A DNA stretch of 24,509 nucleotides, taken from assembly GCA_945897695.1 (NCBI GenBank), contig CAMDGW010000008.1:1-24509 (forward strand), read 5' to 3'. This DNA is from Pseudobacteriovorax antillogorgiicola (GTDB lineage: Bacteria; Bdellovibrionota_B; Oligoflexia; Oligoflexales; RGVZ01). Made by a program: the position numbers and the translations under genes. Of this stretch, positions 1 to 7,376 are shown in pieces; within the stretch, counting starts at the first letter, position 1; the number at the start of each line of letters is the position of its first letter. Below the pieces are notes generated by a model that saw nothing but the letters and a program-made list of their open reading frames with translations, did no database searches and was not told where the DNA came from.

Positions 1-971
1 TGATGAAAATTAGTCATGATGGCGTCTGTGCACCATGGCGTGTGGCGATCTGTGGCGTTTTGTGGTCGGATAAAGATGTTTGTCCTAAGCCACTTGCCGG
101 CAAGAGCGTCCACCGAAAGATCTTCCTTGGACGCTAGGTCCATGAGCCCTTCCAGGCTTCTAAGGGCAGTTGTACCAACGACAATAATCTTTTTTTGGTT
201 GGCGCGAGCGACTTCAATTTCTTTGAGGGTTTCGGCAGGTACTAAAAATCTTTCCGAATGCATCGTGTGAAGGGCAGGGTCATCTGTTTTAACAGGAAGA
301 AAGGTTCCCGCACCAACATGCAATGTGACGTGAGCAAACCTACAGTTTTTAATCTTAAGACTGTCGATTACCTGTTTTGTAAAATGCAGCCCAGCCGTCG
401 GTGCTGCAACAGACCCAGGTCCCTCCGCATAAACCGTCTGGTAGCGCTCGCGATCATGAGCTTGAGTCTGAGCAGAGGCATTCTTGCGTGAGATATAAGG
501 CGGTAGTGGCATTTCCCCATGTCGTTCAAGCCAGGTAAGTAAGTTTTCGCCCTTAAGGCTTAGTTCTACTGTAAATGGCTGGGGTCCAGAGGTTGAGGCG
601 GGAGCTTCTCTGATGATGGTGCCAGTAAGGCCCTCAGAGAAATAAATCTTTGTGCCTTTAGACAGTTTGCGCATGGGCTTACCAAGACTTTGCCAGGTTT
701 CAGTTGTGAAGCCTCCAGCTGTATTTGGCTCAAGCAATAATAGCTCAATAGCTCCGCCGGTGGACAACTTTCCATGAAGACGGCTAGCAATCACCCGCGA
801 GTTGTTTACAATAAAGAGCGAGCCATCTGGCACAACGTCAGCGAGGTGTTTTGTTTGGGTATGCGAAATAGATGTTTTATCAAATACAAGAAGCTTCGAG
901 CTGTCGCGCTCATCGAGGGGGCGCTGAGCTACTTGTGCTTCAGGGACTTCAAAGTTAAAGTCACTAAGCAT
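1..971 (-). CDS. queA: S-adenosylmethionine:tRNA ribosyltransferase-isomerase QueA (3' end cut off by window)
   Basis: QueA transfers and isomerises the ribosyl group of S-adenosylmethionine onto 7-aminomethyl-7-deazaguanine in tRNA, giving epoxyqueuosine in the cytoplasm. I translated the minus strand directly from ATG 971-969. It opens MLSDFNFEVPEAQVAQRPL followed by ERDSSKLLVF, a typical QueA N-terminus. Further on come the family landmarks GPGSVAAPTAGLHFT, LHVGAGTFLPVK, SERF, VGTTALRSLE and finally TNFH at the window edge. About 323 codons are present, and the missing C-terminus should be a few dozen residues by comparison with the family. There is no frameshift in the visible part. The gene starts 27 bp from the probable TTG start of a divergent secreted protein. 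Family assignment is secure. The 3' neighbours cannot be seen. Confidence 0.96.
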   Translation of the reverse strand, partial: MLSDFNFEVPEAQVAQRPLDERDSSKLLVFDKTSISHTQTKHLADVVPDGSLFIVNNSRVIASRLHGKLSTGGAIELLLLEPNTAGGFTTETWQSLGKPMRKLSKGTKIYFSEGLTGTIIREAPASTSGPQPFTVELSLKGENLLTWLERHGEMPLPPYISRKNASAQTQAHDRERYQTVYAEGPGSVAAPTAGLHFTKQVIDSLKIKNCRFAHVTLHVGAGTFLPVKTDDPALHTMHSERFLVPAETLKEIEVARANQKKIIVVGTTALRSLEGLMDLASKEDLSVDALAGKWLRTNIFIRPQNATDRHTPWCTDAIMTNFH

Positions 972-998
972 AAGGGGGTAAAGCTTTGGAGTCGTTTC

Positions 999-2219
999 TT
1001 GATTCAAAGAAGACCTCTGTGGTGGACGCCGCTTTTTATCCAAATTTTAACAGGCAGTCTATTTTATTCTCAGGCTCTAAGGGGCAATCCAGAGTTTATT
1101 TTAGCCAAGGATGTTCCAGGTTTAGTAGGTAAATCGCGCAAGTCAGCGGTGGTGATTTTTAATGTTGGCACCCCAGAAAAGCCCGACTTTCGGATGCAGA
1201 GCCCGAGTATTGTGCCAGTCAGCAGTGATGGCAAGATATCGTGGTTTAAGGACCTTGCCTGGAAGTTGGAGTCGGTAAATATTCGCGACCGGTTCGTCAT
1301 TGAAGAAGACATGCTTGGCCGGGCCGTACAAGGGCGGTTTGCGTTTGAAGGTTGTACACCACGGAACGGCGAGATCGTTAAGTTTAGACGAGGCACGGCC
1401 TGGCTAGCCTCATGTGAGAATTCAGTTGTCGGAAAAATAAACGATAAGACGATGCGCGTTGTTTATGATGAAAATGCTGGCTCTATTGCTTCGCGCTTTT
1501 ATAAATATAAATTCAAGCCAGAAAATCAGATGCTGTTTGACGAGGTTACACTGAAGGGGACGTCTAACGTTGTTCTTGCCAAAGATAGTGATCTTTATAT
1601 CCGCTCAGACGTGAAAAATTTCTTTACCCTGAATTTTTCTTCGTCAGATATTGAGAGCAAGATGATGGATCGGCGAATTGAGCCGCTTACAGCGCTGGCG
1701 TCCATCGGATTTTACCTTAAAGTTTTGTTTTTTAAACTGACGCTGGATTTGCGTACCGATGTGGCTTTCTTTGAAAGCTCGGCAAATATCCCGATGGTTA
1801 TGACTTTGCCAGTTAATGCATCAAAGCGGCTGAATTCAAAAAGCGGTGTGCTCTATAGTTTTCAACTTGGTGACGCGATTACCAAGGATTCACTGTCGGT
1901 AAATATGCCACTTCTAAAATCAAATTCGATTTTTGGTGATTTTTCTGCAGACGGATTGGCATACTGCGGAGAGTTTTGCCGCTTTGATTTAGTCGTGCCA
2001 TCAGGAGGGAAGAGGCTCAAGCTTCAAATTACTATGGCCCGCCATCTTGTGGAGAAAGGTTTTTTTCCATGGTTTGTGGGAGATGTGGGAGCTCTGCAAA
2101 AAGATATGAGCTGGTCACTGAGAAGCGATATGGCTCTTAACCAAAGAGTGGGAATTTATTTTGAAGTATCAAAGCTACCCAAGGGCAGTCACCCGTGGGA
2201 TTTCTGGATCTCATTTTAA
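999..2219 (+). CDS. Secreted protein of unknown function (probable TTG start)
   Basis: I do not recognise the family. The open frame runs back into queA on the other strand, so the real start must be near 999. TTG at 999 has a GGAG at 988-991 with 7 bases between. It gives a 406-residue protein opening IQRRPLWWTPLFIQILTGS, with a basic N-region, a hydrophobic core and a possible signal-peptidase site after Ser-Gln-Ala near residue 26. The mature part looks soluble and beta-rich. It has few cysteines (one in GCTP, one in LASC, and a CGEFC pair near the C-terminus) and no obvious second membrane segment. It is divergent from queA and its stop overlaps the convergent M14 peptidase gene by 9 bp. 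Periplasmic or surface location is inferred from the signal peptide only. The start could be wrong, but the later part of the frame is clearly coding-like. Confidence 0.72.
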   Translation: MIQRRPLWWTPLFIQILTGSLFYSQALRGNPEFILAKDVPGLVGKSRKSAVVIFNVGTPEKPDFRMQSPSIVPVSSDGKISWFKDLAWKLESVNIRDRFVIEEDMLGRAVQGRFAFEGCTPRNGEIVKFRRGTAWLASCENSVVGKINDKTMRVVYDENAGSIASRFYKYKFKPENQMLFDEVTLKGTSNVVLAKDSDLYIRSDVKNFFTLNFSSSDIESKMMDRRIEPLTALASIGFYLKVLFFKLTLDLRTDVAFFESSANIPMVMTLPVNASKRLNSKSGVLYSFQLGDAITKDSLSVNMPLLKSNSIFGDFSADGLAYCGEFCRFDLVVPSGGKRLKLQITMARHLVEKGFFPWFVGDVGALQKDMSWSLRSDMALNQRVGIYFEVSKLPKGSHPWDFWISF

Positions 2220-3344
2220 ACTTTTGGGAGATTCTTCGCCGCTCGTGGTGTCATTGAATTGGGCAGTTTTGCGGCCGTAGGACTCCAGGAACAGGCTTGC
2301 GCCCTTCGTTCGTGGTGCGGATGGGTTAACAAACGGATACTTGACCGCTTGCTCGAGGCCAGGGGAGAATTGCGTCCAGTATTCGGCTAACTTTTCCGGA
2401 TTTGTCGTCTCGAGCTCCAGAGTTACAGTAGGGATGCCTCGTTCGTTTCCGGCATAGTTGCCAAGGCTTCCAGGATAGAACGTAAAATCTACGATTTTGT
2501 AGTTACGGCTATTGGCACTCATGTTCCTTACGAGCGTGCGGGCTTTTTCTTCAGATTCAGTTAACGCACGGGGTTTTTGATCGCCCGGTCCGTCATAATC
2601 ATAAAAGCCAAGTGGTGCGTGAACTGAAATGATTTTATCTGGCTTATACGTATCGATCAGCCAAATCTGAAATAAGGTTTCGATTTCACTATTAGGAATA
2701 TGTCCTGGGAAGTGACTTACGTTTTTATTTCGTTTCTCCGCCCACCAGTTTTTAGCGGTGGCATACCAGTCTTGTGTAAAAAAGTTTCTGTTTACATCCA
2801 CCCCGCGACCATTGGTGCGGCTTGCCCCACGGCGAAAAAATCCATCTGGATTTACCAGTGGGGCGATAATGACACGACTTCCCTCGGGGATTAGGTTTGG
2901 GTTTGCCTGAAGGTGATTGGCAAACTTAAACGTAATTGGAATCGGAGTGAGTTCATCAGGGTGTACCCCACCAAGAACCAATGTGGTACTGGCGCCATGG
3001 CCAAATTCAGCATAAATCAGCGGGCTGCCACCGTGGCTTTTCAACTGCGATCGCCAGTTGATACCGCGATCGCCGCACCCTTCCACGGAAGGCTTCCATT
3101 TAAACATGACATAGGCTTGCGAGATTCGGTCACAAAAGGTTTTGACATTTGCAGTCTCAGATCCGTAAGGCAACACAAATTGCTGAAAATTATCTCGAAG
3201 CACAACCGGCAAGCTAATGAATGCATCTTTCATGGCTTGATCTGAAAAGCTCATGTCGAGAGCTAGCGCCGGGTTTGTCCATGCGCAAAAAGTCAAACCC
3301 AATAAAGAGCTTAGTGATTTTGTGCTGAGCATTTTTAGGCGCAT
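2211..3344 (-). CDS. Secreted M14-family zinc carboxypeptidase, MpaA-like
   Basis: This is a zinc metallopeptidase of the M14 carboxypeptidase family. An N-terminal signal peptide (hydrophobic stretch ending NPALA near residue 28) predicts a periplasmic or secreted enzyme. Zinc ligands are visible as His128 and Glu131 in GGVHPDELT and His242 in ISVHAPLGFYDYDGP. The substrate-carboxylate motif appears as NPDG (165-168) and DVNRNF (183-188), and the catalytic Glu lies in PTVTLELE (about 310). The SVHAPLG context resembles MpaA-type murein-peptide amidases, which cleave the gamma-D-Glu to diaminopimelate bond. Known MpaA is cytoplasmic, so a periplasmic substrate such as wall peptides is inference. 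The start overlaps the sprT-like stop by 10 bp, which suggests translational coupling. Met5 is an alternative start. It is the last gene of the 6257-2211 minus-strand operon. Confidence 0.88.
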   Translation of the reverse strand: MRLKMLSTKSLSSLLGLTFCAWTNPALALDMSFSDQAMKDAFISLPVVLRDNFQQFVLPYGSETANVKTFCDRISQAYVMFKWKPSVEGCGDRGINWRSQLKSHGGSPLIYAEFGHGASTTLVLGGVHPDELTPIPITFKFANHLQANPNLIPEGSRVIIAPLVNPDGFFRRGASRTNGRGVDVNRNFFTQDWYATAKNWWAEKRNKNVSHFPGHIPNSEIETLFQIWLIDTYKPDKIISVHAPLGFYDYDGPGDQKPRALTESEEKARTLVRNMSANSRNYKIVDFTFYPGSLGNYAGNERGIPTVTLELETTNPEKLAEYWTQFSPGLEQAVKYPFVNPSAPRTKGASLFLESYGRKTAQFNDTTSGEESPKSLK

Positions 3345-3895
3345 TTTTCGCTCGTCCCGTGAGGAAGGTTAAAAAAATTGTCTTGCAATGTGGCATAGTG
3401 CTCTACGCCCTCATTTTTGTAGCAGAGGGCACAATATATGCTGTGGTCCAGCGCCTCTCTCAGATGCCAACGATTTTCACAGTTATCGCAAATATATATG
3501 TAACTTCCTTCGGCCGCTAGTCTCGAATGTACATGGACTTCGGGGTCAATCTGGTATCCGGTTTGCTCGAACTCCGCCATTTTCTTGTAAAAACGGCGTG
3601 TGTGACCCGGGTCAAAACCCGCGTGATAAAGCCAAAGGTGGGTCATTTCATGGAACATGGTATAGGGCAAAAACTGCGGATTATCCGCGAAATAATTCAC
3701 AGAAAGGCGGATTTTGTTTTCAAACATCATGGCAAGGCCGACCTTGTGCCTCATGCGTTTGGAGAGTTCGATCGTTGTGCCAGGGCGAATGCTGCCCTCG
3801 GGCTGCCCCACGAATCGTGGTAAAAACAGCTCGTAAAAGTAGTCAGAAAGAAGTTCGAGATCTTCTTTTTCAAATTTTAAAGAGTTCGGTGTCAT
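3335..3895 (-). CDS. SprT-like zinc metalloprotein
   Basis: A 186-residue protein of the SprT-like family. It has the metalloprotease signature MFHEMTHLW, with His82, Glu83 and His86. A further candidate ligand is His98 in GHTRRFYKKM. At the C-terminus is a zinc ribbon with Cys136/Cys139 (CDNC) and Cys155/Cys158 (CALC). This domain order, HExxH core then ribbon, matches bacterial SprT, a cytoplasmic family related to the protease domain of the eukaryotic DNA-protein crosslink protease Spartan. The bacterial role is poorly defined. No signal peptide is visible. It sits 25 bp downstream of the LuxE-LuxC fusion, and its last codons overlap the start of the M14 peptidase gene, so the three are probably one transcript. 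The name sprT is not assigned because orthology cannot be tested here. Confidence 0.88.
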   Translation of the reverse strand: MTPNSLKFEKEDLELLSDYFYELFLPRFVGQPEGSIRPGTTIELSKRMRHKVGLAMMFENKIRLSVNYFADNPQFLPYTMFHEMTHLWLYHAGFDPGHTRRFYKKMAEFEQTGYQIDPEVHVHSRLAAEGSYIYICDNCENRWHLREALDHSIYCALCYKNEGVEHYATLQDNFFNLPHGTSEKCA

Positions 3896-3920
3896 ACGTA
3901 TAGTTTAACGTTAAAGACCC

Positions 3921-6257
3921 TTAACTCGCAAAGAATCGTCGCCCTAAATGAAGGCCATCAAGGTGGGGTGCCCCAAGGGTTCCAAGCCTAACTAGGCGAA
4001 CATCTTTGACTAAATTCGGGTAACTTTCCGTCTTTGATAATGATTGATTTAGCGTCTCACCAAGGGCAATAGACCTTAGGGAGCAAATTTTTAGAAGACT
4101 CTCAATGAGAGTGTTTTCATCTGTGATTTCGGGAACTAGCAAGATTGGAACGACAAAATCAAGTCGGCTGATAGCGGCCTGCGCTTCATCGGTAAGAAGC
4201 TTCGGCGAAATTTCTTTAATACCGATTGTTATGCCGTTTAGGCGATCATAGATTTTGAACCCGAGCTGAGATAGGCGAACGATTTCCATGGCGCGTGCTG
4301 TTTTTGTGTCAATTGATTCTGATCTGTCCTCAATGATCCCTTTGGAGGTGAGTTGTTCAAAAATCTGGTCAGGATTTCCACCTAGGCAGATAATAGCTCG
4401 CGAAGAAAGACAGCCGCGCTGACCAAGAGAGAACTGATCTTCCATCATCAGCTGAAGGGTCGAAAAATCTGCAAAGTCGTCTTTAGTGACAAGACAGATG
4501 CTGATGGCATTGCCGAACGCAGAAACTCGTTTTGGGCAATAATCATTCATTATTTTGCACGTATCATCATCACCAAACACAAGAACTGACTCACCGTCTA
4601 ACAGGTCTTGATCTCCAAGGCGCCAGGATTCGGGAAGAGTTTTTATGTCAAATCCAAGCACCACAGCCTGAGCCACTGCTTTTGCGAGGAACGTCTCGTG
4701 CGATGAGAGGTCTTGAATCTTGGGAAGCCGCACTCGAAGAGATAATCCAAGGGTCAGGGCGCAGGCGAGCGGATAAATAAACGCAATGGAATGACTTGCC
4801 GGCGGAATTAGTAGCCAGCGTTTAGGCACATGGTCACTCGGGATCGAGTTTTTTGCGGCCTGAATAAAACCAATGGTGTCCACCGGCAGTCCAGCGGTCA
4901 GATCAGTCAGGGCTTTCTTGGCAATTTTAGAATCTTGAAATTCAGCGATAAGGCTTTCATAGGCCTCTTGGTCTGAAAGAAGTTCAAGGAGCCATCGCCT
5001 GACTTCTGGGGCTCTGGTGGCGACAGCCTCGTGATTAAAAACATAGTAGTCCGTGCAAGCAGCAGAGCTCGTCTGAAGGGATGACTTTGCTGTGAGTAAA
5101 TTTTCTGCGTTTAATGAGCAGCCTTTTAGTGGAGCTCTTGGAACTCGTCCAAGTAAAGCGAAAGAAGAGTCTTCAAAAACATGGGCCAAGTCTTCCGTCT
5201 GAATAGCAACACCAGGAAGATCAACTCTCAAGGGGTCAAACACCGTTAGCGCACCGATTCCTTTTTTGTCGGCAGCCGCTGGCTTTGACATGGCGGCAAC
5301 TTGCACCCACCACGGGAAACGAAACGTTCGTTCAGTTAATCTTGCCGACGCACCCGGTTCGACGACGTCCCAGGCCTGACTGGCAAGTTCACACATGCCG
5401 TACTCGCTCATAATGTCGGCCTGATCAATACCAAAACCTTCAGCTATAAGTTGATAGAGCTCATCTCGTGTGACGGATCGGCTTTTGCCTTTAGTGCCGC
5501 CGGTTTCAACAACGATGCTCCCTTTTGGAAGGGTCGTTTTAAAGCTCCCGCCGTCCAGGAGATTGACGTAGTGGAAGGCCGTGCCCCAGATGATGACGGG
5601 GCGGCCAGCCGCGGTGACTTGCTGAAACTTTTGTTTTAGGTCGACTAAAGATTCAGGGTCCATATAAGTCGTTTGCCAAAACTCAGAAAACCACCCGACC
5701 ATCTGGGCTAAACTGGAATCTGGCCAATGGCTCGGAGGCGGAATGAGACTGAGCGAAACCATGCCTAAATAATCGCCACAAAACGGCGGGGCGCGCCTTT
5801 CAAGAGCACTCAAAAAAGCCCAAATACTGCCTGCCTTATAAAAGAGGAGTCCATCAGGGCTATAGGCTGACCGTGAACGACCCTCTGGGCCTGATGTTGT
5901 TCCGCTGGATAAGAATATCCTCAGCTTTTCCACAGGCCCCCAAAGCCTTGATGCAGCTACTCTAAAGGCGCGGATGGGTAGAAATTCTTGTGCATGTAAA
6001 GCCCCTTCAAGTAACGGCCAAGACTGGAGTTGATGGTTTTTAATAGGCTTGGGTATCTGCTTGAAGAATTCTTCAAAGTCTTGGCTGGAAGGCTTTTCAA
6101 AGGCGTCTAGTGCAACTTGTCCACAGGCCGTGTCCAAGGAGGAATCCCATTTTCGGAACATCAAAAATGACAAATAGTTAGCGATGGCTGGGTCTTTTTG
6201 ACCGATGGCCGCCGCGGCTGCCGAGGCGGCAGAAACTTTTGTCTTCGCATGTTGCAT
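3921..6257 (-). CDS. Fused LuxE-like acyl-protein synthetase and LuxC-like acyl-CoA reductase
   Basis: A 778-residue fusion of two enzymes that are normally separate subunits of bacterial fatty-acid reductase. Residues of roughly 30-400 look like LuxE, an ATP-dependent acyl-protein synthetase of the adenylate-forming type. Visible motifs are SSGTTSGPEGRSRS (117-130), ETGGTKGKSR (251-260), EYGMCELASQ (285-294), then GRVPRAPLKGCSL with Cys380 as a candidate acyl-thioester residue. Residues of roughly 410-770 look like LuxC, the NADPH-dependent acyl-CoA reductase of the aldehyde dehydrogenase superfamily. SLGQRGCLSSR puts the expected nucleophile at Cys616. The predicted overall reaction is fatty acid to fatty aldehyde in the cytoplasm. 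No luciferase (luxAB) or thioesterase (luxD) is in the window, so light production is not implied. It is the first gene of a minus-strand operon with the SprT-like and M14 genes. Domain boundaries are estimates. Confidence 0.86.
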   Translation of the reverse strand: MQHAKTKVSAASAAAAAIGQKDPAIANYLSFLMFRKWDSSLDTACGQVALDAFEKPSSQDFEEFFKQIPKPIKNHQLQSWPLLEGALHAQEFLPIRAFRVAASRLWGPVEKLRIFLSSGTTSGPEGRSRSAYSPDGLLFYKAGSIWAFLSALERRAPPFCGDYLGMVSLSLIPPPSHWPDSSLAQMVGWFSEFWQTTYMDPESLVDLKQKFQQVTAAGRPVIIWGTAFHYVNLLDGGSFKTTLPKGSIVVETGGTKGKSRSVTRDELYQLIAEGFGIDQADIMSEYGMCELASQAWDVVEPGASARLTERTFRFPWWVQVAAMSKPAAADKKGIGALTVFDPLRVDLPGVAIQTEDLAHVFEDSSFALLGRVPRAPLKGCSLNAENLLTAKSSLQTSSAACTDYYVFNHEAVATRAPEVRRWLLELLSDQEAYESLIAEFQDSKIAKKALTDLTAGLPVDTIGFIQAAKNSIPSDHVPKRWLLIPPASHSIAFIYPLACALTLGLSLRVRLPKIQDLSSHETFLAKAVAQAVVLGFDIKTLPESWRLGDQDLLDGESVLVFGDDDTCKIMNDYCPKRVSAFGNAISICLVTKDDFADFSTLQLMMEDQFSLGQRGCLSSRAIICLGGNPDQIFEQLTSKGIIEDRSESIDTKTARAMEIVRLSQLGFKIYDRLNGITIGIKEISPKLLTDEAQAAISRLDFVVPILLVPEITDENTLIESLLKICSLRSIALGETLNQSLSKTESYPNLVKDVRLVRLGTLGAPHLDGLHLGRRFFAS

Positions 6258-6286
6258 GGCTCAAGCCTTTGAGGGGGTGTTTTGGA

Positions 6287-6315
6287 TGGACACCCAAGAT
6301 TTAGCGGGTTATAAC
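6287..6315 (+). promoter_or_regulatory. Predicted sigma70-type promoter for the scpA operon
   Basis: TGGACA at 6287-6292 and TATAAC at 6310-6315 are separated by 17 bases, with five of six consensus matches in each hexamer. Transcription would start near 6322, giving a leader of about 90 bases before scpA. The rest of the 153 bp spacer shows no other strong plus-strand candidate. The call rests on sequence only. Confidence 0.5.
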
Positions 6316-6338
6316 TAAAAATTAGAACGAAAGTCCAA
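6308..6338 (-). promoter_or_regulatory. Possible promoter for the LuxE-LuxC operon, sharing a palindromic -10
   Basis: On the minus strand TTGGAC (6338-6333) lies 19 bases from TATAAC (6313-6308), or 18 bases from the alternative TTATAA (6314-6309). The spacer is longer than ideal. The -10 falls inside the palindrome GTTATAAC (6308-6315), which also supplies the plus-strand -10 of the scpA promoter. Confidence 0.35.
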
Positions 6339-6410
6339 ATAAATTAGGCATTACGCCGGCCGTCGGCTCAAAGCTTATGGCCAAGGAACAGGGAAGGTCA
6401 TTGGGACTCC

Positions 6411-7376
6411 ATGTCTTCTGAATATTTCGTCAAACTTGATCGATTTGAAGGCCCACTGGATCTTCTCCTGCACCTTATTCGGGTTCACGAGATTGATATC
6501 TTTGCCATCGATATATTTAGGCTGACGACGGAATATCTGAGTTACCTTCGCCTGGTCAAATTTGATGACATATCGGAGGCCGGTGAATTTGTGGCCATGG
6601 GCGCAACGCTTATCGAGATCAAAAGCCGCAGCCTGCTCCCCACCGAAGAGCGCAAGAAGACTAATGAAGATGGTGAGGAAGAAGATCCTCTAAAAACCTT
6701 ACAAGATCGTCTCCTGCAGTATGAGATGATTCGACGTGCTGCTGAATGGTTTTCTCAATGTCCTCAGATGGGAGTTGAGATCCAAACTGGTCACGAACAT
6801 GAACGCCTAGCCGAGGTCTTTAAGGACGTAGAGACTCCGCTCGAGGGGGATCCTGCGCGTTTGATTATTCTCTTTGATCAGATCATGCGCGATCTTGCTG
6901 ATCGAAAAGCTAATAAGATTGAAGCCAAAACTCATGGCATTACCCTTGAGCAAACGATTGAGCGCTTTGGTGAATATATTGAAACAGTTCGCTTTGGCAT
7001 GTTCCAGGGGCTTTACAACAAATTTCGAAGCCGTTACGACATGGTCGTACACCTGATGGCAGTCCTTGAACTCGCAAAACAACAGAAACTCAAAGTTTAC
7101 CAGCAGGATATGATGGGGCCACTTTGGTTCTACCGTTCCGACTTGGATGAAACTATTCTTCCGGTGGATGGCCCTACGGTCATGCATGATTCAAAAACGG
7201 ATGCTGTTATTATCGAGGCGGCTGTTGAAAGCGCCAACGAAGACATGGCAACTAAAGTTGTCATTGCAGATGTTCCCCAGGGTGCATTGATTCCTTCAGC
7301 GGACTCGGCACCAGTTTCCTTGGAGATGTTGCCTGAAGAGGGCCAAGCCAATTCCGATACTGCGGAGGTAGATTAA
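6411..7376 (+). CDS. scpA: Segregation and condensation protein A (kleisin)
   Basis: ScpA is the kleisin that bridges SMC heads and, with ScpB, forms the bacterial condensin acting in chromosome segregation. The N-terminus reads FVKLDRFEGPLDLLLHLIR, the classic ScpA opening. It is followed by the conserved EAGEFVAMGATLIEIKSR and LLPTEE segments and a central LQYEMIRRAAEW. The 321-residue protein is somewhat long for the family (usually about 240-280) because of a C-terminal tail after about residue 245 rich in Val, Glu, Asp and Ala. The start ATG is preceded by GGGAAGG at 6391-6397, at a slightly long spacing. It is the first gene of a six-gene plus-strand operon, and its TAA shares one base with the scpB ATG. 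Confidence 0.96.
   Translation: MSSEYFVKLDRFEGPLDLLLHLIRVHEIDIFAIDIFRLTTEYLSYLRLVKFDDISEAGEFVAMGATLIEIKSRSLLPTEERKKTNEDGEEEDPLKTLQDRLLQYEMIRRAAEWFSQCPQMGVEIQTGHEHERLAEVFKDVETPLEGDPARLIILFDQIMRDLADRKANKIEAKTHGITLEQTIERFGEYIETVRFGMFQGLYNKFRSRYDMVVHLMAVLELAKQQKLKVYQQDMMGPLWFYRSDLDETILPVDGPTVMHDSKTDAVIIEAAVESANEDMATKVVIADVPQGALIPSADSAPVSLEMLPEEGQANSDTAEVD

Noticed and set aside
566..790. 74-codon minus-strand frame with cysteine and leucine-rich peptide
   Set aside because: It lies inside queA in a different frame; the queA reading continues without interruption through the same bases.
774..998. Upstream extension of the 999-2219 gene to an ATG at 774
   Set aside because: It would overlap the antisense queA coding region by about 200 bp, matches no family, and would bury the signal-peptide-like N-terminus inside the protein.
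3388..3903. 171-codon plus-strand frame opposite the SprT-like gene
   Set aside because: The minus strand holds a complete HExxH and zinc-ribbon protein in the same bases; the plus frame resembles nothing.
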